64,000 nucleotides of DNA from Chryseobacterium aquifrigidense (GCF_006716485.1 NZ_VFPD01000005.1:1-64000); one strand, 5' to 3'. Shown: positions 26,565 to 35,769, counted from the first letter of the stretch. The notes: a model not told the origin generated them from the sequence alone. Translations and numbers: made by a program.

Positions 26565-28028
26565 TTAATTCTTTCTGATTCTCGATAAAATCAGGTTTTT
26601 CTCAGAATAAATCAAAATTCCGGTAAAGGTCAAAAAGAGCAGGTTACTGGTAATAATGTTATAATTAAGATACTTTACAATGATGAAACTAAAGATGCCA
26701 AGCAGTATCAGAAAGAAAGACATTTTCTTCATTCTGTAAGGGATAGGATAGTATTTTTGACCTAAGAGATAAGATACGATCATCATAACAACATAAGCAC
26801 CAAAAGTGGCCCATGCAGAACCGATCATACTGTGATAGTAATTTAAAGCAAGAAGGTTGAGTCCTATATTGATCCCTGCGCCAAGCCATGAAATAACAGT
26901 TCCCATACTGGTTCTGTCTGTTACTTTATACCATGTTGAAAAATTATAATAGATCCCAAAACAAAGATTGGCAATCACAATAATCGGGATGATATCTATA
27001 GCGATCCAATAGGATTTATTTGGAATGAAAACAGCTTTCAGCCACGATATATTGGCAATAATTCCCAGCGCTACGGCACAGGCGAAAAAGGCAAAATATT
27101 CTGCTACTTTGGCATATGTCTTTTTAGCATCGCCTTTATCCATTTGCTTAAAGAAGAAAGGCTCTATACCCATTCTATAAGCGGTAACAAATAATGTCAT
27201 CAGTACGGCCAGCTTGTAGCAGCCTCCATAAGCGCCAGCTTCTTCGTCCGAAATATGATTTCTCTGGATCGATTTATCAAAGTTTTCATTAATCATAAAA
27301 GCGAAACCTGCCAGCATAAGCGGAAAGGAATATTTGATCATACGCTTAAACAAAGAAGTCACAAACTGGAATCTTACCTTTAATATGATAGGAAACAGCA
27401 ATAAAAAGCCAAGTGCACTTCCTGCCAGGTTACTGAAGAACGGGTAGTCTACATTTTGGTCTAATCCCATGCTTTTTGATATACTTTCCGGAATCCAGAA
27501 GAATAAAGCAGCGGTAAAAACGGCCTGGAATATAGACTGAACAATTCTTACTGCGGAATATTTGATAGGTTTATTATGAAAACGCAGCCATGCAAAAGGA
27601 ATAACAAGTAAATTATCAAAAAATGCAATCAGGGCAAACCATCTGATATATTCAGGATTGTCGTGATAGCCCGCATAATCAGCAATGGGCTGATTGAAAA
27701 GGTAGCAAAAAGCGAGAAAAACCGTGGACGTTGAAAACAAAAACCAGAATGAAGTATTGAAAGTCTTTTTTTCATTATCATCTTCCGCCGAAAAGCGGAA
27801 ATATGCCGTTTCAAAACCAAAAGAAAGGATGATATTAACAAACGAAATCCATGCATAAAGCTGAGTGAAAATCGCAAAACCTTCATTGGGAATCTTATAG
27901 ATCAAAAGCGGATTAAGGATGAATAGAATGATTCTTGGGGCTATGGCTCCTACTCCGTAGATGATTGTTTGTCCTAATAGTTTCTTATACAAAGCCGAAT
28001 TTTTTTGCAAATGTAAAACTTTAAGCAT
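26565..28028 (-). CDS. Oligosaccharide flippase / polysaccharide biosynthesis protein (MOP superfamily)
   Basis: A 487-residue membrane protein with about 12-14 TM segments spread evenly, starting with GAIAPRIILFILNPLLIYKI. The hydrophobicity pattern and the ERN-like early segment fit Wzx/RfbX-type flippases, which move lipid-linked saccharides to the periplasmic face. First gene of the minus-strand envelope run, divergent from pyrC with a 64-bp shared spacer. Confidence 0.87.
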   Translation of the reverse strand: MLKVLHLQKNSALYKKLLGQTIIYGVGAIAPRIILFILNPLLIYKIPNEGFAIFTQLYAWISFVNIILSFGFETAYFRFSAEDDNEKKTFNTSFWFLFSTSTVFLAFCYLFNQPIADYAGYHDNPEYIRWFALIAFFDNLLVIPFAWLRFHNKPIKYSAVRIVQSIFQAVFTAALFFWIPESISKSMGLDQNVDYPFFSNLAGSALGFLLLFPIILKVRFQFVTSLFKRMIKYSFPLMLAGFAFMINENFDKSIQRNHISDEEAGAYGGCYKLAVLMTLFVTAYRMGIEPFFFKQMDKGDAKKTYAKVAEYFAFFACAVALGIIANISWLKAVFIPNKSYWIAIDIIPIIVIANLCFGIYYNFSTWYKVTDRTSMGTVISWLGAGINIGLNLLALNYYHSMIGSAWATFGAYVVMMIVSYLLGQKYYPIPYRMKKMSFFLILLGIFSFIIVKYLNYNIITSNLLFLTFTGILIYSEKNLILSRIRKN

Positions 28029-28092
28029 TCGTTTTACGATTTTGGGGTGAATTAAAACTTAAAATCTTAATTTTACAGGGAAATAAATTGAA

Positions 28093-29430
28093 ATGAAAGT
28101 TCTTATAAAAAATGTAAATATCGTTAACGAAGGAAAAGTCTTTGAAAGTGATATCCTAATAGACAATGATCTGATTTCTAAAATAGCTGTGGGTATTTCT
28201 GAAGATGCAGATCAGATTATTGATGGTTCGGGAAAGTATCTTCTTCCCGGAGTAATAGATGATCAGGTACATTTCCGTGAGCCGGGACTTACTCATAAAG
28301 GAGATATTGAAAGTGAATCAAGAGCTGCCATAGCTGGAGGAATAACCAGTTTTATTGATCAGCCGAATACGGTTCCAAATGCTGTTACACAGGAGTTATT
28401 AGCCGACAAATATGAGATTGCTTCCCAAAAAGCTTATGCCAACTATGGTTTTATGATGGGAGGGACGAATGATAATCTGGAGGAAGTTTTAAAAACAAAC
28501 CCTAGAAATGTTCCAGGAATAAAGTTGTTTTTAGGTTCATCTACAGGAAATATGCTTGTTGATAATCCGGAAACATTGGAAAATATTTTCAGTAATACTA
28601 AAATGCTGATTGCTGTGCACTGTGAAGATGAAGCAACAATCAAAGCTAATACTCAGAAATACATGGATGAATATGGGGATGATATTCCTGTAAAGTTCCA
28701 CCACCTGATCAGAAGTGAGGAAGCATGTTATAAATCTTCATCCAAAGCGATTGAGCTTGCGAAAAAAACGGGAGCGAGACTTCACGTTTTCCACCTTTCG
28801 ACAGCAAAGGAAATGGAACTTTTCCGAAATGATATTCCTTTAAAAGATAAAAAAATCACTGCTGAGGTATGTGTTCATCACCTTACTTTTACCAACGAGG
28901 ATTATGAAACAAGAGGAGGTCTTATCAAATGGAATCCGGCTGTTAAAACTCAAAAGGATAAAGATGCTCTTTGGGAAGCATTATTAGATGACAGAATCGA
29001 TGTTATCGCTACAGACCATGCTCCGCATACTGCAGAAGAAAAAAATAATGTATATACAAAATGTCCTTCGGGAGCACCTTTGGTACAGCATTCACTGGTG
29101 GTAATGCTTGAAAACTATAAGAACGGTAAAATATCCCTTGAGAAAATTGTTGAAAAGATGGCTCATAATCCTGCTATCCTTTTCAAAGTTGAAAAGAGAG
29201 GTTTCGTGAGAGAAGGATATAAAGCGGATCTTGTTTTAGTAGATTTAAATCAGGATTGGACGGTTTCCAAAGACAATTTACTGTACAAATGTGGCTGGAG
29301 CCCGCTAGAAGGAATGAATTTCCATTCTAAGGTTACGCATACATTTGTCAACGGACATTTGGTGTATGATAATGGTACAATTGCAGAGGAGAAATTCGGA
29401 GAGCGATTACTTTTTGAGCCTAGAGATTAA
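28093..29430 (+). CDS. pyrC: Dihydroorotase
   Basis: A 445-residue amidohydrolase of pyrimidine synthesis (carbamoyl-aspartate to dihydroorotate). The metal-binding motif reads DDQVHFREPG, so the first His of the usual H-x-H is Gln58 while His60 is kept. GIKLFLGSS, AVHCEDE, LHVFHLST and the catalytic-Asp motif IATDHAPHT are conserved. Length is that of class I dihydroorotases. I recall the same Gln in other Bacteroidota sequences but could not check. Single gene followed by a palindromic repeat that can act as terminator. Confidence 0.9.
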   Translation: MKVLIKNVNIVNEGKVFESDILIDNDLISKIAVGISEDADQIIDGSGKYLLPGVIDDQVHFREPGLTHKGDIESESRAAIAGGITSFIDQPNTVPNAVTQELLADKYEIASQKAYANYGFMMGGTNDNLEEVLKTNPRNVPGIKLFLGSSTGNMLVDNPETLENIFSNTKMLIAVHCEDEATIKANTQKYMDEYGDDIPVKFHHLIRSEEACYKSSSKAIELAKKTGARLHVFHLSTAKEMELFRNDIPLKDKKITAEVCVHHLTFTNEDYETRGGLIKWNPAVKTQKDKDALWEALLDDRIDVIATDHAPHTAEEKNNVYTKCPSGAPLVQHSLVVMLENYKNGKISLEKIVEKMAHNPAILFKVEKRGFVREGYKADLVLVDLNQDWTVSKDNLLYKCGWSPLEGMNFHSKVTHTFVNGHLVYDNGTIAEEKFGERLLFEPRD

Positions 29431-29484
29431 TAGGATATAATCAAAGAATATCGTCTCAGATTAATCTGATATGTTATGATAATT

Positions 29485-29548
29485 CAATAGGAGTGGGCTT
29501 TAGCCCGCTCTTTTTATTTCAGATCTTCCATTGGCTTTTAGCTAAAAA
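29485..29548. repeat. Bipartite palindromic repeat, copy 1
   Basis: GAGTGGGCT-TT-AGCCCGCTC hairpin (29491-29510) followed by Ts, then ATTGGCTTTTAGCTAAAA. It is nearly identical to 30708-30770. The hairpin plus T run can also terminate pyrC transcription. Confidence 0.9.
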
Positions 29549-29614
29549 TTATATTAATTGAGAAAAGAAAAGGGAAAATATTGGAGGCATACTTTTCATG
29601 AAGTTTTATTTAAT

Positions 29615-29622
29615 TAGTTTTG
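29615..29622 (+). promoter_or_regulatory. -7 element of the TPR-protein gene
   Basis: TAGTTTTG matches TAnnTTTG, 20 bases before the ATG. No -33 TTG at the usual distance. Confidence 0.45.
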
Positions 29623-29641
29623 TGCGAAAAAATAATAATCA

Positions 29642-30703
29642 ATGTATAAGTTCTTTTTAATCTTATTTCTCTCAGTTTCTTTACAGCTTAGCTCACAAAT
29701 TAATACTCAGTTACTTGCAAATTCTTCATGGACAAGGGTGAAATTCAGTATGCTGGATGGCAGCCGAGACTTATCTCAAAGGTCATCACAAGTTTTAGTA
29801 TGGAAAATAAAAGGAAATAACCTTTGTTTATTTACAGATGCGTTGATTTTAGATAAAGCGAGTTGTATGGACTTCAAATTAGAAAAGGAATTAATGAAAA
29901 CATCAGATCTTGCGGGGTATCAAATTGAAAAATTAACTGCAGATTCCTTAGTTGTGATACAAAGAATTGTCGGGATAGATTCTCCAGATAAAATAAAAAA
30001 GACTTGGTTTATAAAGAGTTCAATTGTACTTAATAATTTTGTGAGAGAGAAAAAGAATGATTCTATTATAATTGCTTCTAAAAATTTTACACCCTCATTA
30101 AAAAGAAATATTATTTCTGAAATATTAGAGAATTATTCACAAAAAGATTTTTTTTACAATTTTAGTTCAAAAGGTAATATTTTAATTTTCCCTAAAAAAC
30201 AAAAGGTTGAAGTAGAAACTGAATATAAAGACGAGACTAAAGCTAATCAAAAAGGGATTGCTTTTTTCAAAACAACTATTGAGAAAAATTATCACCTTTG
30301 GGATTTAACAGGCTTTGAGAGTTTTGAAAAAATTATTATTCCTTATGAAATGAGCATTAAGAATGGAAATAGAAGTGGATTAAGCACAATGGGTATCAGA
30401 TTTTATGGTTTTTCAAATGATGCTAAAGAATTTCCTGTTTTTACTAAAAATAAGTTTGCTTCCACAGATAATTTCAATAAAGGAATGGATGCCCTCAACA
30501 AACAAAAGTTTGATAATGCAATTTACTTCTTCAATGAAGCTTATGACAATGACAATACTAATACCGATGCACTATATAATATAGTTTCTATTTCTCTAGC
30601 CCAGAATAAATCAGATATTGCATGTACTGCATTGAAAAAATTAAACGATCTGGAACAAACAGAAGGAGCCAAATTGTATAACGAAAAATGTGCTGAAAAA
30701 TAA
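29642..30703 (+). CDS. Secreted protein with C-terminal TPR-like repeats, unknown
   Basis: A 353-residue protein with signal peptide (MYKFFLILFLSVSLQLSSQ). The centre (about 40-260) is not recognised; it reads as alternating strands and polar loops with LLANSSWTRVKF near the start. The last ~80 residues carry TPR-like helices (FNKGMDALNKQKFDNAIYFF, then NTDALYNIVSISLAQ). Base composition is a little more AT-rich than its neighbours, and the gene sits exactly between two copies of the same palindromic repeat. It may have been inserted or shuffled here; the repeats are also common as simple terminators. Confidence 0.7.
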   Translation: MYKFFLILFLSVSLQLSSQINTQLLANSSWTRVKFSMLDGSRDLSQRSSQVLVWKIKGNNLCLFTDALILDKASCMDFKLEKELMKTSDLAGYQIEKLTADSLVVIQRIVGIDSPDKIKKTWFIKSSIVLNNFVREKKNDSIIIASKNFTPSLKRNIISEILENYSQKDFFYNFSSKGNILIFPKKQKVEVETEYKDETKANQKGIAFFKTTIEKNYHLWDLTGFESFEKIIIPYEMSIKNGNRSGLSTMGIRFYGFSNDAKEFPVFTKNKFASTDNFNKGMDALNKQKFDNAIYFFNEAYDNDNTNTDALYNIVSISLAQNKSDIACTALKKLNDLEQTEGAKLYNEKCAEK

Positions 30704-30707
30704 TAAT

Positions 30708-30770
30708 CAATAGGAGCGGGCTTTAGCCCGCTCTTTTATTTTGAAAACTTCCATTGGCTTCAGCCAAAAC
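30708..30770. repeat. Bipartite palindromic repeat, copy 2
   Basis: GAGCGGGCT-TT-AGCCCGCTC (30714-30733) with T-rich tail, then TTGGCT-TC-AGCCAA. Same orientation and layout as copy 1 on the other side of the TPR gene. Confidence 0.9.
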
Positions 30771-30780
30771 TTATTCTTAG

Positions 30781-30852
30781 CTCTCGCAGATGTAGGAGAT
30801 TACGCAGATTTTTTTAATCCAATCATCTGCTCAATCCGCCCAATCTGCGGGA
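30781..30852. repeat. Imperfect long inverted repeat downstream of the GH92 gene
   Basis: CTCGCAGAT...GATTACGCAGATT is mirrored by AATCATCTGC...AATCTGCGGGA around a T-rich centre. This looks like a member of a dispersed family I recall from flavobacterial spacers. It may also end the minus-strand mannosidase transcript. Confidence 0.65.
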
Positions 30853-30857
30853 ATATC

Positions 30858-33155
30858 TTACCTTTTCGCTTTATTTCCCATATAGAACGTAAGTTTTCCT
30901 CCATTCATAATCTCAGAATGTTTCAGGGTAAAATTTCTGATCTCCTTTCCATTCAAAAGAACTTTCTGAACATATACATTTTTCGGACTTTGGTTGATGG
31001 ATTCAATTTCAAAGGTTTTTCCGTTTTCCAGATTGAGTACAGCATTATCAATGGCAGGACTTCCAATTGAATAATCTTCTGAACCTGGTGCTACAGGATA
31101 AAATCCTAATGAACTTAAAATATACCATGCACTCATTTGTCCGGCATCATCATTTCCACCCAGTCCGTCTGGTGTTGCTTTATACTGCATTTCCAGAATA
31201 CGGCGGATTTGTGCCTGTGCTTTCCATGGCTGTCCGGCCCAGTTATAGAAATAGGCAACATGGTGAGCAGGTTCATTTCCGTGAACATATCCACCAATAA
31301 TTCCTTCACGGGTAATATCTTCAGTGTCTGCAAAGAATTCATCAGGTAAATGCATGGTGAACAACTCATCAAGTTTTGATGCAAATTTTTTCTTTCCACC
31401 CATCATCGTGATCAACTCATCAGGATTTTGAGGAACAAAGAAGCTGTAGTTCCATGAATTTCCTTCAATAAAGCCTTGTCCATGGGTACTTAAGACATCG
31501 AAATCTTTCTTAAAGCTTCCATCTGCCAGACGTGGGCGCATAAACCCGATGGTTTTGTCAAAATTATTTTTCCAGTTTTCAGACCGTTTGATAAACTGAT
31601 TGTAAATTTCTGTTTTGTTTAAATGTTTTGCAAGCTGAGCAATAGCCCAGTCGTCATAGGCATATTCTAATGTATTGGAAACTGATGTCCCATTTTTTTC
31701 GGCTGGAATATATCCAAGATCAATGTATTGTCCGATGCCTTCGTAATTTCTTTTATTAGCTGTTTCTATACATGCTTTCAATGCTTCTTCAGGATTACCG
31801 TCATAATTTCCTTTAATAATAGCGTCAGCCACAACGCTTACACTGTGATAGCCGCTCATACACCAGTTGTCATTGGCATAATGTGACCAGATAGGCAGCA
31901 TTTTCATTGAGAATTGATTATAATGAGCCATCATTGATTTTACCATATCACTGTTCCGCTTAGGCTGGATGATATTAAAAAAAGGATGTAGCGTACGGTA
32001 AGTATCCCATAAAGAGAACGTAGTATAGTTGGTAAAGCCATCCGCTTTGTGAACATTTTGATCTAACCCTTTATATTCTCCATTCACATCCATATAAGTG
32101 GTAGGATTGATAAAGGTATGGTACATAGCAGTATAAAAATTCGTCTTTTCTGTATCAGAACCTTTGATGACAATTTTGTTTAATTCTTTATTCCAGTTGT
32201 TTTGAGCTTGAGTTTTAGCCTGATCAAAAGACAGATTTCCGGCTTCTTTTTCCAGGTTTTCCAAAGCATTGGTCTGGCTTACCGGAGAAATGGCAAGTTT
32301 TACCTCAATAGCTTCATTTTCATTGGTATCAAAATCAAAATACATTTTCAGATTTTTTCCTGCAATCTCCGGGAAGTTTTTATTCTGATCAAATTTCCGC
32401 CAGAATCCTTTGTAAACCTGCTTTTCATCATAATTTTTTTGCCCATAAGATTTAAACGGTTTTGAAAACTTCATCGCAAAATAGACCGTTCTTGTTCTTG
32501 CCCAGCCATTAGTCTGACGATAGCCTGTGATGGTATTGCCGTTTTCTACGCGAACATATGTCCATACATTTTTCCCGTCATAATTGTAAATGCCAGCCAT
32601 CAGATCTAGAATAATATGAGCCTGGTCAGATTTCGGGAAAGTATAGCGATGAATTCCCACTCTTGGAGTTGCTGTCAGCTCTGCAAGGATATTATGATCA
32701 TCCAGTTTTACTTTATAATATCCTGCTTCTGCTGTTTCGTTTTGATGAGAAAACCTGCTTCTGTATCCGTTTTCAGGATTAGAAGCTGTTCCAGGGTTTA
32801 ATTGAAGTTTTCCCACGGTAGGTATTACCAGAAAATCTCCGAGATCAGAATGCCCTGTTCCGCTGAAATGGGTAGAACTGAATCCTACAATGGTTTTGTC
32901 TTCATATCGGTAGCCAGCACAATATTTATAAACCTCACCATTGTATTTTCCGTTAAGTTCATAGGAAATGGTGTCTGTTTCAGGGCTTAGCTGTACCGCA
33001 CCAAAAGGAACTGTAGCTCCGGGGTAGGTATGACCCATCTTTTCGGTTCCGATCAGAGGATTGACGTATTGGATTAATTTTTCAAATTTTTGAGCATGAA
33101 AGTTTGCACTTAAAAGTACCAGCGAAAGAAAAACAATAGACTTTTGACTTTTCAT
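30858..33155 (-). CDS. GH92 alpha-mannosidase
   Basis: The protein is 765 residues from ATG 33155 (a TTG at 33164 adds only MSL). Signal peptide MKSQKSIVFLSLVLLSANFHAQ. The GH92 N-terminal beta-sandwich starts with IQYVNPLIGTEKMGHTYPGA, and the (alpha/alpha)6 barrel carries GNEPAHHVAYFYNW (catalytic Glu) and GNDDAGQMSAWYILSS (catalytic Asp). The family hydrolyses alpha-mannosidic bonds of N-glycans or mannans using Ca2+. No SusC/D pair is adjacent, so it is not part of a classic polysaccharide locus here. Confidence 0.93.
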   Translation of the reverse strand: MKSQKSIVFLSLVLLSANFHAQKFEKLIQYVNPLIGTEKMGHTYPGATVPFGAVQLSPETDTISYELNGKYNGEVYKYCAGYRYEDKTIVGFSSTHFSGTGHSDLGDFLVIPTVGKLQLNPGTASNPENGYRSRFSHQNETAEAGYYKVKLDDHNILAELTATPRVGIHRYTFPKSDQAHIILDLMAGIYNYDGKNVWTYVRVENGNTITGYRQTNGWARTRTVYFAMKFSKPFKSYGQKNYDEKQVYKGFWRKFDQNKNFPEIAGKNLKMYFDFDTNENEAIEVKLAISPVSQTNALENLEKEAGNLSFDQAKTQAQNNWNKELNKIVIKGSDTEKTNFYTAMYHTFINPTTYMDVNGEYKGLDQNVHKADGFTNYTTFSLWDTYRTLHPFFNIIQPKRNSDMVKSMMAHYNQFSMKMLPIWSHYANDNWCMSGYHSVSVVADAIIKGNYDGNPEEALKACIETANKRNYEGIGQYIDLGYIPAEKNGTSVSNTLEYAYDDWAIAQLAKHLNKTEIYNQFIKRSENWKNNFDKTIGFMRPRLADGSFKKDFDVLSTHGQGFIEGNSWNYSFFVPQNPDELITMMGGKKKFASKLDELFTMHLPDEFFADTEDITREGIIGGYVHGNEPAHHVAYFYNWAGQPWKAQAQIRRILEMQYKATPDGLGGNDDAGQMSAWYILSSLGFYPVAPGSEDYSIGSPAIDNAVLNLENGKTFEIESINQSPKNVYVQKVLLNGKEIRNFTLKHSEIMNGGKLTFYMGNKAKR

Positions 33156-33231
33156 TAATGACAATTTTTCAAAGTTTAAAATTAAGTAAAATCATCATTT
33201 GCTGTTATGTTTTAGAGTAAGAAGGGGTTAT

Positions 33232-33915
33232 TTATTCTTTTTCAGAAAAACGGAAACCTATTCCGTGCAGGTTTTCTATTAAAATATTCTGCTCTTCGGC
33301 CAGTACCTTTCGCAATCGGGAAATAAATACATCAAGACTTCGCCCCATAAAGTAATCATCATCACCCCAGATTGCCTTCAAAATATCCTGTCTTTTAACA
33401 ACAAGATTTTTATGGCGAATAAAGTATAAAAGAAGATCAGATTCTCTTTGAGTAAGAGTAATACTGTTTTCTAAACCTTGCAGTGTATAATTTTTAGGAT
33501 CAAAATTATATTTGCCAACTTTATATTTCAGAGGAGTCGTATCCGTTTTCTTAGTACGTTTAAGGAAAACTTCAATTTTCAGCATAAGCTCTTCAATACT
33601 GAATGGTTTTACCAGATAATCATCAGCACCAATTTTAAGCCCTTTGATCCTGTCTTCTTTTAAAGCTTTGGCAGAAATAAAAATAATAGGAATCTCAGAA
33701 TTTTTACTTCGAATTTGCTGTGCCACCTCAAACCCATTCATGCCAGGCATCATAATATCCAGCAGACAAATATCGAAATCCTGACTGTTAAATGCTTCCA
33801 ACGCAGATTCACCATCAGAATAACAGCTGATATCGTAATAACTTTCCAGACTGTCTTCCACCAGAAAAGCTATTGTTTGGTCATCTTCGGCATATAAAAT
33901 TTTAGATTTCTCCAT
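33232..33915 (-). CDS. OmpR-family response regulator (first two-component system)
   Basis: A 227-residue protein. The receiver domain has the acidic pocket AEDD near residue 9-12 and phosphoacceptor Asp53 in LLDIMMPG, with Lys in VKPF. The C-terminal winged helix (about 130-225) contains TLTQRESDLLLYF and GRSLDVFISRLRKVL. It lies 12 bp downstream of its kinase in the same operon. Likely targets include the TTAACA direct repeats at 35227-35264 between this operon and the DUF1573 gene. Confidence 0.93.
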   Translation of the reverse strand: MEKSKILYAEDDQTIAFLVEDSLESYYDISCYSDGESALEAFNSQDFDICLLDIMMPGMNGFEVAQQIRSKNSEIPIIFISAKALKEDRIKGLKIGADDYLVKPFSIEELMLKIEVFLKRTKKTDTTPLKYKVGKYNFDPKNYTLQGLENSITLTQRESDLLLYFIRHKNLVVKRQDILKAIWGDDDYFMGRSLDVFISRLRKVLAEEQNILIENLHGIGFRFSEKE

Positions 33916-33927
33916 ACTTACACATGA

Positions 33928-35181
33928 TTAATTTGAAAACGGAAAGAAAAGTGTCGTGGTAATTCCATGGTCTTCATTATTCTCTACAGAAATTTTCCAG
34001 TGATGCTGCTGAACAACTTTTTTCACATAAAATAATCCCAGCCCGAAACCATTTACTTCTTCACTTCTTTTGGTATGTACCCGGTAAAATTTCTCAAAAA
34101 TATGAGGAATATTTTTTGCAGGAATCCCCATTCCGTTGTCTTTAAACTTTAAATATAACCCTTTTGAATCTTTATGAGCTGAAATTTTAATGATAGGTTT
34201 CATTTCACAATACTTGACAGAGTTATCTAAAAGGTTGTAAATGATATTGGTAAAGTGAAATTCATCAGCCATTACTGAAGTGCTGTTTTCAATATCGATT
34301 TCGATGCTGAGGTCTTTATTTTTGTGCTGTATGTTATCTGCAATCTCTTGAATAAAAGGGAGTAACAGGATTTTTTGAGGCTTTAATGACAGTCCTGCTG
34401 CATCATTTTTAGCAATATTCAATATTTTCTCAATGTGGCTGTTGAGCTTATGACTTTGATTGATGATAATGGAAGTATAGGTCTGCAGTTTGGAATTATT
34501 CTGTACCAGTTCCTGTTTATTGAGCGCTTCTGAGGCCAAAAGTATCGAAGATAAAGGCGTCTTAAACTCATGAGTCATATTATTGATAAAATCACGCTGC
34601 AGTTCCGAGAACTTTTTCTGCTGAATAATGGTATAAATAGAATACACATACACCAGAAGGATGATGATAAGAGCAAATGTAAGCAGATACCAGAATCTCA
34701 ATGAACTGATCAGATAAGTGGTTTTATCAGGAAACCGTATGGAAAAGTAATAGATCAGATTTTTATGCTTCGGGAAATTAATTACCTTGTTACTGGGGCT
34801 TTCCTGATGGGTCGTCATATACTTTCCATATATCATTTTATCACTGTGGCAGTTGTATAATGCATATACATAATCTGTATTGATCTGGAAGCGGGTGAAT
34901 TCTGTTTTCAGGTAATATTCTAGAACTACGGGATGGAATTCATTGTTGATATTAACCACATAGTAGTCATTGGCAATATTCTGTACAGGATTTTCAGTGT
35001 AGGATGTCTTTCCTCCGGAGAGCTTTTCCGCAACTTCCATTAAGGCGATATTAACCTTTTGGTTAAATTTTTTATCTTCAAGATTATAAGCCTGGCGGGT
35101 CCACATCAGCTGTGCTATTAATATTCCGATAATAGCAATGAACCCCAGTGTTATGATAATATTGAGTCTTTTTATTTTCAT
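33928..35181 (-). CDS. Sensor histidine kinase (first two-component system)
   Basis: The protein is 417 residues from ATG 35181 (TTG at 35193 also possible). TM1 at about 5-23 and TM2 at about 160-180 enclose a ~135-residue periplasmic sensor region with no recognised fold. The HisKA motif MTHEFKTPLSS places the phosphorylated His at residue 204; N box LLDNSVKY and GLGLFYVKKVV complete the ATPase domain. It pairs with the downstream OmpR-type regulator. A minus-strand promoter (TATTTTTG at 35201-35208, reading left) lies just upstream. Confidence 0.93.
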   Translation of the reverse strand: MKIKRLNIIITLGFIAIIGILIAQLMWTRQAYNLEDKKFNQKVNIALMEVAEKLSGGKTSYTENPVQNIANDYYVVNINNEFHPVVLEYYLKTEFTRFQINTDYVYALYNCHSDKMIYGKYMTTHQESPSNKVINFPKHKNLIYYFSIRFPDKTTYLISSLRFWYLLTFALIIILLVYVYSIYTIIQQKKFSELQRDFINNMTHEFKTPLSSILLASEALNKQELVQNNSKLQTYTSIIINQSHKLNSHIEKILNIAKNDAAGLSLKPQKILLLPFIQEIADNIQHKNKDLSIEIDIENSTSVMADEFHFTNIIYNLLDNSVKYCEMKPIIKISAHKDSKGLYLKFKDNGMGIPAKNIPHIFEKFYRVHTKRSEEVNGFGLGLFYVKKVVQQHHWKISVENNEDHGITTTLFFPFSN

Positions 35182-35200
35182 TTCCTGAAACAATATTATC

Positions 35201-35208
35201 CAAAAATA
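35201..35208 (-). promoter_or_regulatory. -7 element of the kinase/regulator operon
   Basis: CAAAAATA on the plus strand is TATTTTTG on the minus strand, 20 bases before the kinase ATG. A minus-strand TTG at 35231-35233 is 22 bases upstream and overlaps the TTAACA repeats. Confidence 0.55.
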
Positions 35209-35226
35209 TCTATTTATCTTTTATCA

Positions 35227-35264
35227 TTAACAACTCGTTAACAAATGTTAGACAGCGGTTAACA
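35227..35264. promoter_or_regulatory. Probable OmpR-type regulator binding site: TTAACA direct repeats
   Basis: TTAACA at 35227, 35238 and 35259 with a weaker TTAGAC at 35248, so steps of 11, 10 and 11 bases. The block also forms an inverted repeat, CAACTCGTTAAC (35231-35242) and GTTAACAAGTTG (35258-35269). It lies between the divergent kinase operon and DUF1573 gene. Confidence 0.65.
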
Positions 35265-35285
35265 AGTTGTAATCTCAGTCTGCTT

Positions 35286-35293
35286 TACATTTG
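35286..35293 (+). promoter_or_regulatory. -7 element of the DUF1573 gene
   Basis: TACATTTG is a perfect match. It begins after 21 intervening bases from the last TTAACA repeat, the same spacing as at the GLPGLI and TonB-receptor genes. Confidence 0.7.
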
Positions 35294-35340
35294 TTATATC
35301 GAAAGAAAATAATCAGTTTCAAATATTAAAATTTATACTC

Positions 35341-35751
35341 ATGAAAAAACTAAAAATTACAGCTCTTTTGGCAGTGTTGGCATTCTCTCCTTTTTATGCG
35401 AATGTAATTACTGCAGACGCTCCATCTATTGTAAAAATGGTCGCAGATGCTATTAAATGGAAATCAGAATCTATCGATGTAGGAAATATTCCTCAGGGAA
35501 AACCGAAATTGATCAGATTTGAATTTACGAATACGAGCTCAAAACCAATCATTATTCAGAATGTGGCTCCTTCTTGCGGATGTACTACAGCAGATTATAC
35601 AAAAACGCCGATCCAGCCGGGAAAAAAAGGATTTGTAGAAGCCAGCTATAACGCAGCAGCAGTAGGACCGTTTATGAAGACTGTAAACGTTACTACCAGT
35701 GACAGCAAAACTCCTAAAACACTTTCTTTCAAAGGAGTAGTAGCTTCTTAA
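35341..35751 (+). CDS. DUF1573 domain secreted protein
   Basis: A 136-residue protein with a signal peptide (MKKLKITALLAVLAFSPFYA) and one DUF1573 Ig-like domain: IDVGNIPQGKPKLIRFEFTN, then the SCGCT motif at about residue 79-83 (PSCGCTTADY) and PGKKGFVEASY. Such proteins are exported and common in Bacteroidota; the double Cys in SCGC may bind metal or form a thioester-like or disulphide site (inference). The divergent position next to a two-component operon with a repeated site suggests it is a target of that regulator. Confidence 0.88.
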   Translation: MKKLKITALLAVLAFSPFYANVITADAPSIVKMVADAIKWKSESIDVGNIPQGKPKLIRFEFTNTSSKPIIIQNVAPSCGCTTADYTKTPIQPGKKGFVEASYNAAAVGPFMKTVNVTTSDSKTPKTLSFKGVVAS

Positions 35752-35769
35752 TATATTGTTTTAACAAAT

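Noticed and set aside
29485..30770. Composite transposon around the TPR gene
   Set aside because: No transposase, and the flanking repeats are short palindromes also placed as terminators.
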